64,000 nucleotides of DNA from Fimenecus sp964557975 (GTDB lineage Bacteria > Bacillota > Clostridia > Oscillospirales > Acutalibacteraceae): positions 31,529 through 95,528 of the forward strand of contig CAZLCG010000003.1 of NCBI GenBank assembly GCA_964557975.1. The letters run 5' to 3'. Position numbers and translations under genes: made by a program. Within the stretch, counting starts at the first letter, position 1, and every line of letters begins with the position of its first letter. The notes under the pieces were generated by a model, which worked only from the letters and a program-made list of their open reading frames with translations, was not told the origin of the DNA and did no database searches. Below are positions 52,690-61,571 of the stretch, in pieces.

Positions 52690-54108
52690 TTATTTTTGAA
52701 CCTCACCGCGCAATATCCAATTAAGCGATTCGGTTACTTTAACATTTGTAAATTTGCCGATAAGAGCCTTGTCGGCAGGAAATTCAATTATTATATTGCC
52801 GTCGGTTCTGCCCGAAAGAAAGTTTTCCCTGTTTTTCGACAGACCCTCAACAAGCACCCTGTAAGTCTTGCCGAGCATTGAGCCCGTGCGTTTCGCGGCA
52901 ATTTCCTCCTGCGCGTCGCAAAGCTCCTTAAACCATCTGCCCTTTTCCTTACGGGAAACGGGATCGTCCATAAGAGCCGCCTTAGTGCCTTCTCTTTTTG
53001 AATAAATAAAGGTAAAAAGAGATGTAAATTCAACCTCTTTAATAAGCGAAACCGTGTCGAGAAACTCCCCGTAGGTTTCGCCGGGAAAGCCGACTATAAT
53101 ATCGCTTGTTAAAGACAAATCGGGTATTTTCTCTTTAGCGTAATTGACAAGCTCCGAATATTTCGCCCTGTCGTAATGCCTGTTCATAGCTTTAAGCACT
53201 CTGTCGTTACCCGACTGAACGGGAAGATGTATGTGCTTTGCAACCTTATCGCAGTCTGCTACCGCGTCAATCAGTTCCCTTGTGCAGTCCTTGGGGTGCG
53301 AGGTCATAAAGCGGATTATAAAATCACCGTCAAGGCTGTTTATCTCTCTTAAAAGGCGGGCGAAATTCATATCGCTCTTATTATTCTTGCCGTAGGAATT
53401 TACATTCTGCCCCAAAAGCGTTATATCCTTATAGCCGTTTGAGATAATTTCCTTCGCCTCAAGAATAATATCCTCCGGCTCGCGGCTTCTCTCCCTTCCC
53501 CTGACATAGGGGACTATGCAGTAGGTACAGAAATTGTCGCACCCGTACATAATGGGAAGCCACGCCTTAACTCCCCTGTCGCGGTAAATCGGAAGCCCCT
53601 CCGCGATTTTTCCCGATTCATCGGGCGCGCAGACAACTCTTTTTGAGCTGTTGAGCGTTTCATAAAGCAGCTCGGGCAGCTTGTAGAGAACGTGAGTGCC
53701 GAAAACAAGGTCAACATAAGGATAGCTTTTGTAAATCCTTTCGCGAATATGCTCCTGCTGCATCATACAGCCGCACACGGCGATAACAAGTCTTCTGTTT
53801 TCTTCCTTATATTTTTTTAAAATGCCGATGTTGCCGAATACCCTGTCCTCAGCATGCTCGCGCACGGCGCAGGTGTTGTACAGAATAAAATCCGCCTGTG
53901 AAAGCTCGTCGGTAAACTCATAGCCCATAATTTTAAGCATACCTTTAATTCTTTCGCTGTCGGAAACATTCCCCTGACAGCCGTAGGTATGTATATAAGC
54001 CTTGGGCGTTTTCTCATAGTATCTGTACGAGAGAACGGATCTTACCTTTTCCGCAAAATCGCTTTGCCTTTGCGTTTCCTCAATACTTACGTTAACCTTT
54101 TCCGACAC
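52690..54108 (-). CDS. miaB: tRNA-2-methylthio-N6-dimethylallyladenosine synthase MiaB
   Basis: About 472 residues. N-terminal UPF0004 cluster Cys lie in YGCQGN, YNTCAVRE and AVCGCMMQ; the radical-SAM cluster is CDNFCTYC near 190; a TRAM domain closes the protein (RVLVEGLSKNRENFLSGRT). It methylthiolates i6A37. GTG 54108 lies 8 nt after GGGAG and is preferred to TTG 54114. Confidence 0.95.
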   Translation of the reverse strand: MSEKVNVSIEETQRQSDFAEKVRSVLSYRYYEKTPKAYIHTYGCQGNVSDSERIKGMLKIMGYEFTDELSQADFILYNTCAVREHAEDRVFGNIGILKKYKEENRRLVIAVCGCMMQQEHIRERIYKSYPYVDLVFGTHVLYKLPELLYETLNSSKRVVCAPDESGKIAEGLPIYRDRGVKAWLPIMYGCDNFCTYCIVPYVRGRERSREPEDIILEAKEIISNGYKDITLLGQNVNSYGKNNKSDMNFARLLREINSLDGDFIIRFMTSHPKDCTRELIDAVADCDKVAKHIHLPVQSGNDRVLKAMNRHYDRAKYSELVNYAKEKIPDLSLTSDIIVGFPGETYGEFLDTVSLIKEVEFTSLFTFIYSKREGTKAALMDDPVSRKEKGRWFKELCDAQEEIAAKRTGSMLGKTYRVLVEGLSKNRENFLSGRTDGNIIIEFPADKALIGKFTNVKVTESLNWILRGEVQK

Positions 54109-54122
54109 ACGCAAAACTCCCG

Positions 54123-55058
54123 TTAAGAAACATAAATTGAATTAAGCCATGAAAGAATATCGTCAAACACCCTGTGCCTGTCGTCCTCGTTAAGAATTTC
54201 ATGTCTGTCGCCGGGGTAGAGAATAACAGTAGGCTCTTTACCCGCCAAAACAAGATTATCGGCAACCGAAAGCACGCCCTTGCCGTTAAAACCGACGGGA
54301 TCGAGCGCGCCCGCAATTATCATTATGGGAAGCTCAGCGGGAATTTTCTGCGCCCAGTCGTCCATAGAACACTCCGAGAAAAGCGCAAATATATCGCGGT
54401 AGCCGCCGAGCGTAAGGGTGAAGCCGCAAAGCTCGTCGTTTTGATAGTTTTCCCTGTTTTCCTTATTGCAGCTTATCCACGCGATCGGCGAATCCTTATC
54501 GGGAACGGTAAGGTTGCTTACCGCGTTAAACACATCGCCGAGAAAATCAACTCTCTTATCGGGACCGATTTTTTCGCACAGAGCGTTGATCGGAGTCTGC
54601 AAAGCGGCAGAAACCGACGGACCCTCGGTAGTTCCGCAGAATACGACGCCGTTTAATTCATAGCCGAAATGCGCCGTATATACCCTTGCGCAAAGAGAGC
54701 CCATACTGTGACCGAAAAGAAAATACGGAATATCGGGATACTTTTTTTTCATTATTTTTGTAAGTATGTGCATATCGTCAACAAGACGTCTGTCGCCGTT
54801 CTTTTCGGCAAAGAAGCCCAATTCGGACGGATCGTTTACGGATTTGCCGTGACCTAAGTGGTCGTTGCCGCAGACAACGAAGCCGTTTGAAGCCAAGAAC
54901 CTCGCAAACTCGTCATATCTTCCGATATGCTCAGCCATACCGTGCGCAATCTGAAAAACTCCGATAGGCGTAAGATTTTCATCCTTCCATATTAAGGTTC
55001 TGATTTTATTTTTGCCGGTTGAAGAATTAAAATATGCTTCTGTGCGTACAATAGACAT
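54123..55058 (-). CDS. Alpha/beta hydrolase, monoacylglycerol lipase/lysophospholipase type
   Basis: 311 residues. The nucleophile elbow FLFGHSMGSL near 116, GAQDP-like GALDPVGFNG near 253 (Asp) and PGDRHEILNE near 284 (His) form a serine hydrolase triad; the oxyanion region is VFQIAHGMAEH. Likely acts on lipids or esters. First gene of the long minus-strand string; GGAGG before the ATG and a promoter at 55097. Confidence 0.85.
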   Translation of the reverse strand: MSIVRTEAYFNSSTGKNKIRTLIWKDENLTPIGVFQIAHGMAEHIGRYDEFARFLASNGFVVCGNDHLGHGKSVNDPSELGFFAEKNGDRRLVDDMHILTKIMKKKYPDIPYFLFGHSMGSLCARVYTAHFGYELNGVVFCGTTEGPSVSAALQTPINALCEKIGPDKRVDFLGDVFNAVSNLTVPDKDSPIAWISCNKENRENYQNDELCGFTLTLGGYRDIFALFSECSMDDWAQKIPAELPIMIIAGALDPVGFNGKGVLSVADNLVLAGKEPTVILYPGDRHEILNEDDRHRVFDDILSWLNSIYVS

Positions 55059-55096
55059 AGCTTTTAACCTCCATATATTTTTTCATATTCTCAGTT

Positions 55097-55125
55097 ATTA
55101 TACTATATAAAGCGGAATTTGTCAT
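55097..55125 (-). promoter_or_regulatory. Promoter ahead of the hydrolase-miaB-mutS string
   Basis: ATGACA (55120-55125), 17 bp, TATAAT (55097-55102) on the minus strand. Confidence 0.65.
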
Positions 55126-55239
55126 CATTTTTGGCAGAGAATAAATGGAAATTTTTTGTAAACGGAACAATGTGGTGTTATTACACAAAATATTGTAAGC
55201 AACTGTCGGAAATACCGTTTTTTTAACTATTTATTTTTC

Positions 55240-55268
55240 TTGATAATTCAATAGCCATATGCTAAAAT
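55240..55268 (+). promoter_or_regulatory. Promoter of the SCP2-domain gene
   Basis: TTGATA (55240-55245), 17 bp, TAAAAT (55263-55268). Confidence 0.65.
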
Positions 55269-55297
55269 ATTAAAAAATTGCAAAGGAGATTATTATT

Positions 55298-55621
55298 ATG
55301 ACATACGAACAGATTGTTGCAAAAGTAAGAGAAAAGTTCGACGGCTGCGATACATCGTCCATCGAGGGTACTCAGGCAATTCAAATTAACCTTGCGGGCA
55401 AGAACGCCGAGGGTGTTTTCTATATTGAGGTTAAGGACGGAAAGGTCAACGTCGAGCCCTATGATTATCACGATAATTGGGCAACCGTTACCGTCGCGCC
55501 CACAAATCTTATGAAGCTTCTCGACGGTAAGCTGAACCCCGTTCTCGCTTATACAACGGGTAAGGTTTCCGTAACCGGCGATGTTCAGACGGTTTTAAGA
55601 TTTATTGACCTTGTAAAATAA
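55298..55621 (+). CDS. SCP2 sterol-binding domain protein
   Basis: 107 residues, one SCP2 domain (GTQAIQINLAGKNAEGVFYI; VEPYDYHDNWATVTVAPTNL; LLDGKLNPVLAYTTGKVSVT). The fold binds lipids or acyl groups; the ligand in bacteria is unknown. Own promoter and terminator, so a single-gene unit. Confidence 0.85.
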   Translation: MTYEQIVAKVREKFDGCDTSSIEGTQAIQINLAGKNAEGVFYIEVKDGKVNVEPYDYHDNWATVTVAPTNLMKLLDGKLNPVLAYTTGKVSVTGDVQTVLRFIDLVK

Positions 55622-55634
55622 TTTAATAATTTTA

Positions 55635-55674
55635 AACCGCTTCAATTAACTCAAGTTGTTGAAGCGGTTGTTTT
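55635..55674 (+). terminator. Terminator of the SCP2-domain gene
   Basis: AACCGCTTCAA (55635-55645) pairs with TTGAAGCGGTT (55659-55669), then GTTTTT. Confidence 0.85.
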
Positions 55675-55770
55675 TATATTTTACAAAAATCCTAAAAAAA
55701 TAAAAATGCACTTTATTTTATCGGATTATTGTTATATAATCTCAATAACAATGAAAGGGAATGATTTTTT

Positions 55771-57072
55771 ATGAATCCAAAGCCTATTACGGCGGTAATA
55801 GCAGGCGCGGGGCACAGGGCTTTTGTTTATTCGAAGCTTGCCTTAACAGACCCCGATAAATTAAAAATCGTAGGAGTTGCCGACCCCGATAAAATAAGAC
55901 GGAAAAAGGCTATGGAAATGTTCGGCTTTCCCGAAGAAAACTGTTTTGATTCGGCGCAGGAGCTTGCAAAGAGAGAAAGGCTTGCCGACGCCGTAATAAA
56001 CGGAACTATGGACGAACAGCACGTTGAAACCTCCGTTCCGCTTCTCAAAAAAGGTTACGATATGCTTCTTGAAAAGCCCTTCGCAACCAATGAAAAGGAA
56101 ATGAGAGAGCTTGTCGAATGCGTAAAAGAAAACGGCAATAAGGTTATGATTTGCCACGTGCTTCGTTACACGCCGTTCTATCTCGGAATAAAAGAGAGAA
56201 TTGCGGCGGGTGAGATCGGCGATATTATCAATATTCAAACTTGCGAGCATGTAAGCTATCACCATCTTTCGACTTCATATGTCAGAGGCAAATGGGCAAA
56301 TTCGGACAGATGCCACACCTCAATGCTGCTTGCAAAATGCTGTCATGACATTGACCTTATGATGTGGTTTATGTCTGAAACAAAGCCCGTTTCAATTTCA
56401 AGCTACGGCTCGAAATTCCAGTTTAAGCCCGAAAACGCTCCCGAAAACGCAGGCACAAAATGCCTTGTCGACTGCCCTCTTACAGATACATGCAGATATT
56501 CGGCAAAGCGTCTTTACCTTGACCAACCGAAAAGATGGGCGTTCTATATTTGGGATAAGCTGGAGGGAATTGAAAACCCGACCGATGAGGACAGAATAAA
56601 TCTACTTAAAGGCGAGTCAAACTACGGCAGATGTATTTATAAATGCGACAACAACGTCGTCGATCACCAAAGCGTGCTTGTTAACTTCGCAAGCGGCGCT
56701 ACAGGAACTCACAATATGGTCGGCGGCTCGTCAACGCCGATGAGAAAAATACATATTATCGGCACGTTGGGCGAAATTTACGGCGATTTTGAGCAATCTA
56801 AATTCTATGTTTCAAAAATTCACCCAACCAAAACCGATGAGAGAACCGTTGAGGAGGTCGACTTAAATGTTTCGGGCGATATGGTCGGCGCTTACGGCGG
56901 TCACGGCGGCGGAGACGAAAAGCTTGCGGCGGACTTCGTTGAATTTTTAAGAGGCGGTAAGCCTTCGCTTGCCTGCACGTCAATATTTGACTCGGTTGCA
57001 GGTCACCTTTGCGTATATCTCGCGGATAAATCGAGAGAAAACGGCGGTATGCCTCAAAAAGTCGAATTATAA
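55771..57072 (+). CDS. Gfo/Idh/MocA-family oxidoreductase
   Basis: 433 residues. The N-terminal Rossmann motif is VIAGAGHRAFVYSKLAL (8-24), and the catalytic EKP occurs in DMLLEKPFAT. The C-terminal half shows the family's beta-sheet domain with a Cys-rich stretch (KCLVDCPLTDTCRYS; GRCIYKCDNN) that looks like metal-binding and occurs in some members acting on modified sugars. The substrate is unknown. A TATAAT is at 55735-55740. Confidence 0.85.
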   Translation: MNPKPITAVIAGAGHRAFVYSKLALTDPDKLKIVGVADPDKIRRKKAMEMFGFPEENCFDSAQELAKRERLADAVINGTMDEQHVETSVPLLKKGYDMLLEKPFATNEKEMRELVECVKENGNKVMICHVLRYTPFYLGIKERIAAGEIGDIINIQTCEHVSYHHLSTSYVRGKWANSDRCHTSMLLAKCCHDIDLMMWFMSETKPVSISSYGSKFQFKPENAPENAGTKCLVDCPLTDTCRYSAKRLYLDQPKRWAFYIWDKLEGIENPTDEDRINLLKGESNYGRCIYKCDNNVVDHQSVLVNFASGATGTHNMVGGSSTPMRKIHIIGTLGEIYGDFEQSKFYVSKIHPTKTDERTVEEVDLNVSGDMVGAYGGHGGGDEKLAADFVEFLRGGKPSLACTSIFDSVAGHLCVYLADKSRENGGMPQKVEL

Positions 57073-57095
57073 CAGGCAATAATACAGACTGATTG

Positions 57096-57181
57096 CGGAC
57101 GTTCCCCGTCTCCAAGGCGGCGGGTTGCGGTTCGCAAGCGCCGATTCAAGCAAGCTTGCCGAAGCGTAGCTCCGATTTAAA
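57096..57181. repeat. Dispersed repeat family A, copy 3 (inverted)
   Basis: Reverse complement reads TAAATCGGAGCTACGCTTCG, then GGCGCTTGCGAACCGCAACC, aligning with copies 1 and 2. Confidence 0.75.
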
Positions 57182-57198
57182 ATTTCGGTAAAAACCGC

Positions 57199-57230
57199 GG
57201 ACGGGAAATATTTTCCCGTCCGTCTTTTAT
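57199..57230 (+). terminator. Terminator of the oxidoreductase gene
   Basis: GGACGGGAAA (57199-57208) pairs with TTTCCCGTCC (57212-57221), then GTCTTTTATT. Confidence 0.8.
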
Positions 57231-57291
57231 TATTCATAACCGCTTTATTTCATTTCCGAACATTTCCGAATGCAAAAGGACCTTCACATCA

Positions 57292-58467
57292 TTACTTAAT
57301 TTTTATCTTTTTCTTAATTATGTACGCCGCACCTGCCGAAATGACGGCTGCCGCCGCGGAAACAGCTGCTTTTTTAACCAAAGGCATTGCCGATTCAACG
57401 CTCGGCGGAGCGTATGAGTAAAGCAAATACTTGACCTTATTGTTAATTTGCTTTGCGGAATTAAAATCGCTGTATAGAGTTGTGTGGGTAGAAAACGTGT
57501 TTAGATTATTTTCATCTAAATCAATTATCCTCACTCCCCTGTTAAGCTTAGGACCGTAAACATTAAAGCCACACCCCTGAGTGTAGCCCATTACAAAGCC
57601 CTTATATCTGCCTACAAAGCTGTTGTTATGGTCGTGACCGAAAAACGCGGCAATAACGTCGCCCTTTTCGCTTACCGCGTCAAACTCGCCCGTATTGACG
57701 CTCGGTGTTGCAGGCGTTTCAAGCAGGAAATCGCAGTTGCCCTTAATAAGCTTAGTTTCGTCAATATCGTAAAACCTGCCTGCATGCTCACGGAAGCCCT
57801 GCGCCGAAGGCTTGGTTCCTTTGGGGACTTCCTTTAACAAATTCCACATTTCGCACATAGGAATATGCTGAAACAGCAAAGATTTTACATATCCGCCGTT
57901 TTGCACGCATAAATAATCTCTTACGGATTTATACCATTCCAACTGCCCCTGCGACACAGCCGCACACCGCCCGTCAAGGCTTGTTGAAAGCGAATCTATA
58001 AGATAAATATTAAAAACGGTTTTTTCATTTTTACTGTCCCGAATTATCAGCGAATGGTTTGCAAGACCGTCAATGCTTTCGTCGCCCGCGACCGCAAGAC
58101 AGCCGTCAAAGCTTTGATATATTTTAAGCTGTTCCTTCTTTGTAATACCGAATGCCTGATCGTCGTGATTGCCGAAAACAAAGGTAAACGGTATTTTTCT
58201 TTCAACAACGGGCTTTAAAAAATTGCCTATCGCCTTTTTGTAATTCTCTTTTCTGTCGCCTATTAAAAGGGAAATGCCGTAGCCCTTGAGCTGGTCGCCC
58301 GTAAACACAACCAGATCTGGCTTTTCCCTGTCAACAGCAAGCGTTAAAAACTCAATTGTATCCTTGCTTGTGTTTTGCGTATCCTGAATATCGGCAACCT
58401 GCATTATTCTGAATTTTCCGTCAGAGTTGAATTTAAGCCCGTTTACCGTTCCTTTAGGTTCTGTCAT
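57292..58467 (-). CDS. Metallophosphoesterase with C-terminal membrane anchor
   Basis: About 391 residues. Calcineurin-like motifs are visible: MQVADIQD, VVFTGDQL, FGNHDDQAF, QHIPMCEM and FGHDHNN, giving the two-metal site. The last 40 residues hold a hydrophobic helix (AAVSAAAAVISAGAAYII) and a Lys-rich end, so the enzyme is probably tail-anchored. ATG 58467 has GGGCGG 7 nt upstream. The substrate is unknown. Confidence 0.85.
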   Translation of the reverse strand: MTEPKGTVNGLKFNSDGKFRIMQVADIQDTQNTSKDTIEFLTLAVDREKPDLVVFTGDQLKGYGISLLIGDRKENYKKAIGNFLKPVVERKIPFTFVFGNHDDQAFGITKKEQLKIYQSFDGCLAVAGDESIDGLANHSLIIRDSKNEKTVFNIYLIDSLSTSLDGRCAAVSQGQLEWYKSVRDYLCVQNGGYVKSLLFQHIPMCEMWNLLKEVPKGTKPSAQGFREHAGRFYDIDETKLIKGNCDFLLETPATPSVNTGEFDAVSEKGDVIAAFFGHDHNNSFVGRYKGFVMGYTQGCGFNVYGPKLNRGVRIIDLDENNLNTFSTHTTLYSDFNSAKQINNKVKYLLYSYAPPSVESAMPLVKKAAVSAAAAVISAGAAYIIKKKIKIK

Positions 58468-58596
58468 AAAAATACCGCCCAACATTTATTATGCTAATAT
58501 GATATATCCCGTCCCCGCAAAAGTCAATATAACAAATAACGCAGTCGAAAAAGCAGCAACAGCTCCGAACATGGTTTTCATGTCGGGGCTGTTGCT

Positions 58597-58673
58597 TGGC
58601 GCGCTTGACAGGAGTCGAACCTGCGGCCTTCAGAGTCGGAGTCTGACGCTCTATCCAACTGAGCTACAAGCGC
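58597..58673 (-). tRNA. tRNA-Arg (anticodon CCG)
   Basis: 77 nt. Acceptor GCGCTTG pairs with CAAGCGC, encoded CCA; anticodon arm TCAGA-CTCCGAC-TCTGA gives CCG; T-loop GGTTCGACTCC. Confidence 0.95.
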
Positions 58674-58701
58674 ATAATTTGATTTTATTTAAAATCAGCT
58701 G

Positions 58702-59796
58702 TTAAACATTAAATCTGAAAAGAACAATATCGCCGTCCCGCATAACATATTCCTTGCCCTCAGAGCGAATTTTGCCCTTTTCCTTTGCTGCCTGCATAGT
58801 GCCGCAGTTCATAAGCTCGTCAAAGGAAATAACCTCGGCACGGATAAAGCCTCTTTCAAAATCGGAATGAATTTTACCTGCCGCCTGCGGCGCTTTGGTT
58901 CCCTTTTTAACAGTCCAAGCGCGCACCTCGGGCTTACCCGCAGTAAGAAACGAAATAAGCCCCAAAAGGCTGTAAGAACGCTGAATAAGCAAATCCAAGC
59001 CGCCCTTTTCAACGCCCAAATCCTCGAGAAATATTTCTTTCTCATCCTTATCGAGCGAGGAAATTTCAGCCTCAAGCTCAGCGCAGATAGGAAGCACCTG
59101 CGCCCCCTCCTTTGCCGCTAATTCCTTTACGGAATTGTATCTTTCGTTCGTTTCGATATTGTTCTTAAAATCGTCCTCAGACATATTGCAGGCGTATATA
59201 ACGGGCTTTGCGGACAACAGACCGATTGAATATAAAATATCTTTTTCTTCCTCATCGGCTTCAACAGCCCTTGCGTTAACGCCGTTTTGCAATTCATCTT
59301 TAAGCCGGTTCAGGAAATCTACCTCTTTTTGAAGCGATTTATCGCCCTTTAGTTCCTTAGAGCTTTTTAAAATTCTTCTGTCAAGGATTTCGGCGTCGGA
59401 AAGCAAAAGCTCGAGGTTTACGGTTTCAATGTCGCGAAGCGGGTCAACCGAGCCTTCGACATGAATAATATCGTCATTGTCAAAGCATCTTACGACATGG
59501 ACAATCGCATCGACCTCGCGTATATGTGACAAAAACTTATTTCCCAAGCCCTCGCCCTTTGAAGCGCCCTTTACAAGCCCCGCAATATCGACAAATTCTA
59601 TTGACGCGCGTGTGATTTTGTCAGGCTCGTACATCTCGGCTAACTTATCTATTCTGTAATCGGGCACGTCGACAACGCCGACATTCGGTTCAATGGTACA
59701 GAAAGCATAATTGGCAGACTGAGCGCCTGCATTTGTTATAGCGTTAAACAGTGTGCTTTTACCGACGTTCGGAAGCCCCACTATACCTAATTTCAT
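58702..59796 (-). CDS. ychF: Redox-regulated ATPase YchF (Obg-like GTPase family)
   Basis: About 364 residues. G1 GLPNVGKSTLF at the N-terminus; G3 DIAGLVKGASKGEGLG; an NMSED in place of NKxD explains ATP preference; TGS domain ends the protein (ARAWTVKKG-like VRAWTVKKGTKAPQAAG). It binds ribosomes and is linked to stress response. ATG 59796 has AAAGGA 9 nt upstream; TTG 59805 touches that site. Confidence 0.95.
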   Translation of the reverse strand: MKLGIVGLPNVGKSTLFNAITNAGAQSANYAFCTIEPNVGVVDVPDYRIDKLAEMYEPDKITRASIEFVDIAGLVKGASKGEGLGNKFLSHIREVDAIVHVVRCFDNDDIIHVEGSVDPLRDIETVNLELLLSDAEILDRRILKSSKELKGDKSLQKEVDFLNRLKDELQNGVNARAVEADEEEKDILYSIGLLSAKPVIYACNMSEDDFKNNIETNERYNSVKELAAKEGAQVLPICAELEAEISSLDKDEKEIFLEDLGVEKGGLDLLIQRSYSLLGLISFLTAGKPEVRAWTVKKGTKAPQAAGKIHSDFERGFIRAEVISFDELMNCGTMQAAKEKGKIRSEGKEYVMRDGDIVLFRFNV

Positions 59797-59831
59797 CTTT
59801 TTCAATCCTTTCGGAATTAAGCGTCCTCGGT

Positions 59832-59860
59832 ATTATACAATATAAAACGGTTTATTTCAA
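59832..59860 (-). promoter_or_regulatory. ychF promoter
   Basis: TTGAAA (59855-59860), 17 bp, TATAAT (59832-59837) on the minus strand. Confidence 0.7.
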
Positions 59861-59868
59861 CAAAAAAA

Positions 59869-61110
59869 TCATTGAAGCCCGTGAATGAACAGTCCGCTTA
59901 GCAGCTTCGGCTCAAACCATGTGGATTTGGGCGGCATTATTTTGCCCGTGTCGGCAATAGCCATAAGCTCGTCAACTGTTGTAGGGTACATCGAGAAAGC
60001 AAGGGCCATATCTTCTTCAGCTCTCTTTTCAAGCTCGGAAAGCCCCCTTATGCCGCCGACAAAATCAATTCTTTTATCGGTTCTCGGGTCGGTTATGTTG
60101 AGTATGGGGGAAATAAGATTGTTTTGCAGTATTGAAACATCAAGGCTCATTACAGGGTCGTTTTCGTTATATGTGCCGTCCTTTGCCGACAGGCAGTACC
60201 ACTCGCCGCCCGAATACATACCGAAGGTGTGCGCTTTTTGAGGCTTGTATGCCTTGTTCCCTATTTTTCGGACGGTAAATTTTTCAGATACCCTGCCTAT
60301 AAATTCATTTTCGGAAAGCCCGTTTAAATCCGCGATAACACGGTTATAATCCATAATGCGCAAGTCATCGCTGCAAAACAGAACCGACAGAAAGAAGTTA
60401 AATTCTTCATCCCCCGTATAATCGGGATTCAGCTCTCTGCGGCGAAGCCCTACCTTAACGGCCGAAGCCGCTCTGTGATGACCGTCGGCAATATAGAGCG
60501 AGGGAATATTCTTAAACTCCTCGGTTATCGCGTTTATTACGCTGCCGTCGTCGATTACCCACACCCTTTGCTCCACGCCGTCGGACACAAAATCATAAAC
60601 CGCCGTGTTACTGTTCCGCCAGCTTTCGATTAAGCTGCGCACTTTGTCGTTTTTTCTGTACGCAAGGAAAATCGGTCCGGTATTGGCGTCGAGAGCGTCA
60701 ACGTGACGAATACGGTCGGCCTCCTTATCGGCGCGGGTAAGCTCATGTTTTTTGATTACATTGTTAATATAGTCATCAATTGCGGTACAGCCGACTATAC
60801 CCGTCTGACGTTTGCCCTCTCTTACCTGCTCATAGATATAAAGGCAGGGCTTTTCATCCTTTTTCAGTATCCCGCCGTCAATCAGCTTATGCAGATTAAG
60901 CCTTGCCGTTTCATACACAATTTCATCATACAGCCCGACCGTTTCGGGAAGGTCGATCTCCGCCTTATCAACGTGAAGAAACGAATAGGGATTGCCCCGA
61001 GCCGTTACGCGAGCCTCGCTTGAATTCATTACGTCATACGGCAGAGCCGCAACCCTTTCGGCATATTCGGGGAGCGGACGAATCGCTCGGAACGCTCTTA
61101 ATACAGACAT
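59869..61110 (-). CDS. DUF1015-family protein
   Basis: About 413 residues starting MSVLRAFRAIRPLPEYAERV. The family signatures VAALPYDVMNSSEA and LYIADGHHRAASA (near residue 218) are clear. The ADGHHR motif suggests a catalytic or phosphate-binding role, but the biochemical function is not established to my knowledge. ATG 61110 follows GAGAGG. The gene overlaps the VanZ-like gene by 13 nt. Confidence 0.8.
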   Translation of the reverse strand: MSVLRAFRAIRPLPEYAERVAALPYDVMNSSEARVTARGNPYSFLHVDKAEIDLPETVGLYDEIVYETARLNLHKLIDGGILKKDEKPCLYIYEQVREGKRQTGIVGCTAIDDYINNVIKKHELTRADKEADRIRHVDALDANTGPIFLAYRKNDKVRSLIESWRNSNTAVYDFVSDGVEQRVWVIDDGSVINAITEEFKNIPSLYIADGHHRAASAVKVGLRRRELNPDYTGDEEFNFFLSVLFCSDDLRIMDYNRVIADLNGLSENEFIGRVSEKFTVRKIGNKAYKPQKAHTFGMYSGGEWYCLSAKDGTYNENDPVMSLDVSILQNNLISPILNITDPRTDKRIDFVGGIRGLSELEKRAEEDMALAFSMYPTTVDELMAIADTGKIMPPKSTWFEPKLLSGLFIHGLQ

Positions 61111-61571
61111 CTTTTTTCCTCTCTTTTTTCGGCACTTTTTATATAAATACAATATACCGCAGTACAAAACGCGACAGCGGCAAGAGCGCCGCAAAAATCG
61201 ACAAATACGTCTCTCAGCTGACATGCTCTGCCGTCAATAAAATATTGATGAATTTCATCGGCTGCGGCGTAAAAGACCGCAGATGAAAGCGACGTTAACG
61301 GGCAGAGCCTTAAAAACGTAAAGCCGTACGCAAGGTTGAACGCCAAACAAAGACCGAAAAATTCAATCGCATGAGCCGACTTTCTTATAAAATGCTGTGA
61401 AAGCTCAATACCGTAAGCGTCGAGTATCTTTTTTATAAGACCTCCGCTTTGAGCCGAGGAAGCGTCAGCCGTTTCGGACGAAAACCAGAAAATAATTATC
61501 ATACACGCGGCTGTAAGCGCCCACGACAAAATCAGGCAGACTTTTCTGTTTTTAAAACTCATTTTTATCAT
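61098..61571 (-). CDS. VanZ-like membrane protein
   Basis: 157 residues, about four membrane helices. VanZ-family motifs RKSAHAIEFFGL and DEIHQYFIDGRACQLRDVFVDFCG are visible. VanZ relatives can lower teicoplanin susceptibility, but most have unknown roles. ATG 61571 overlaps the upstream stop by 4 nt; an ATG at 61562 is also possible. Confidence 0.85.
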   Translation of the reverse strand: MIKMSFKNRKVCLILSWALTAACMIIIFWFSSETADASSAQSGGLIKKILDAYGIELSQHFIRKSAHAIEFFGLCLAFNLAYGFTFLRLCPLTSLSSAVFYAAADEIHQYFIDGRACQLRDVFVDFCGALAAVAFCTAVYCIYIKSAEKREEKRCLY

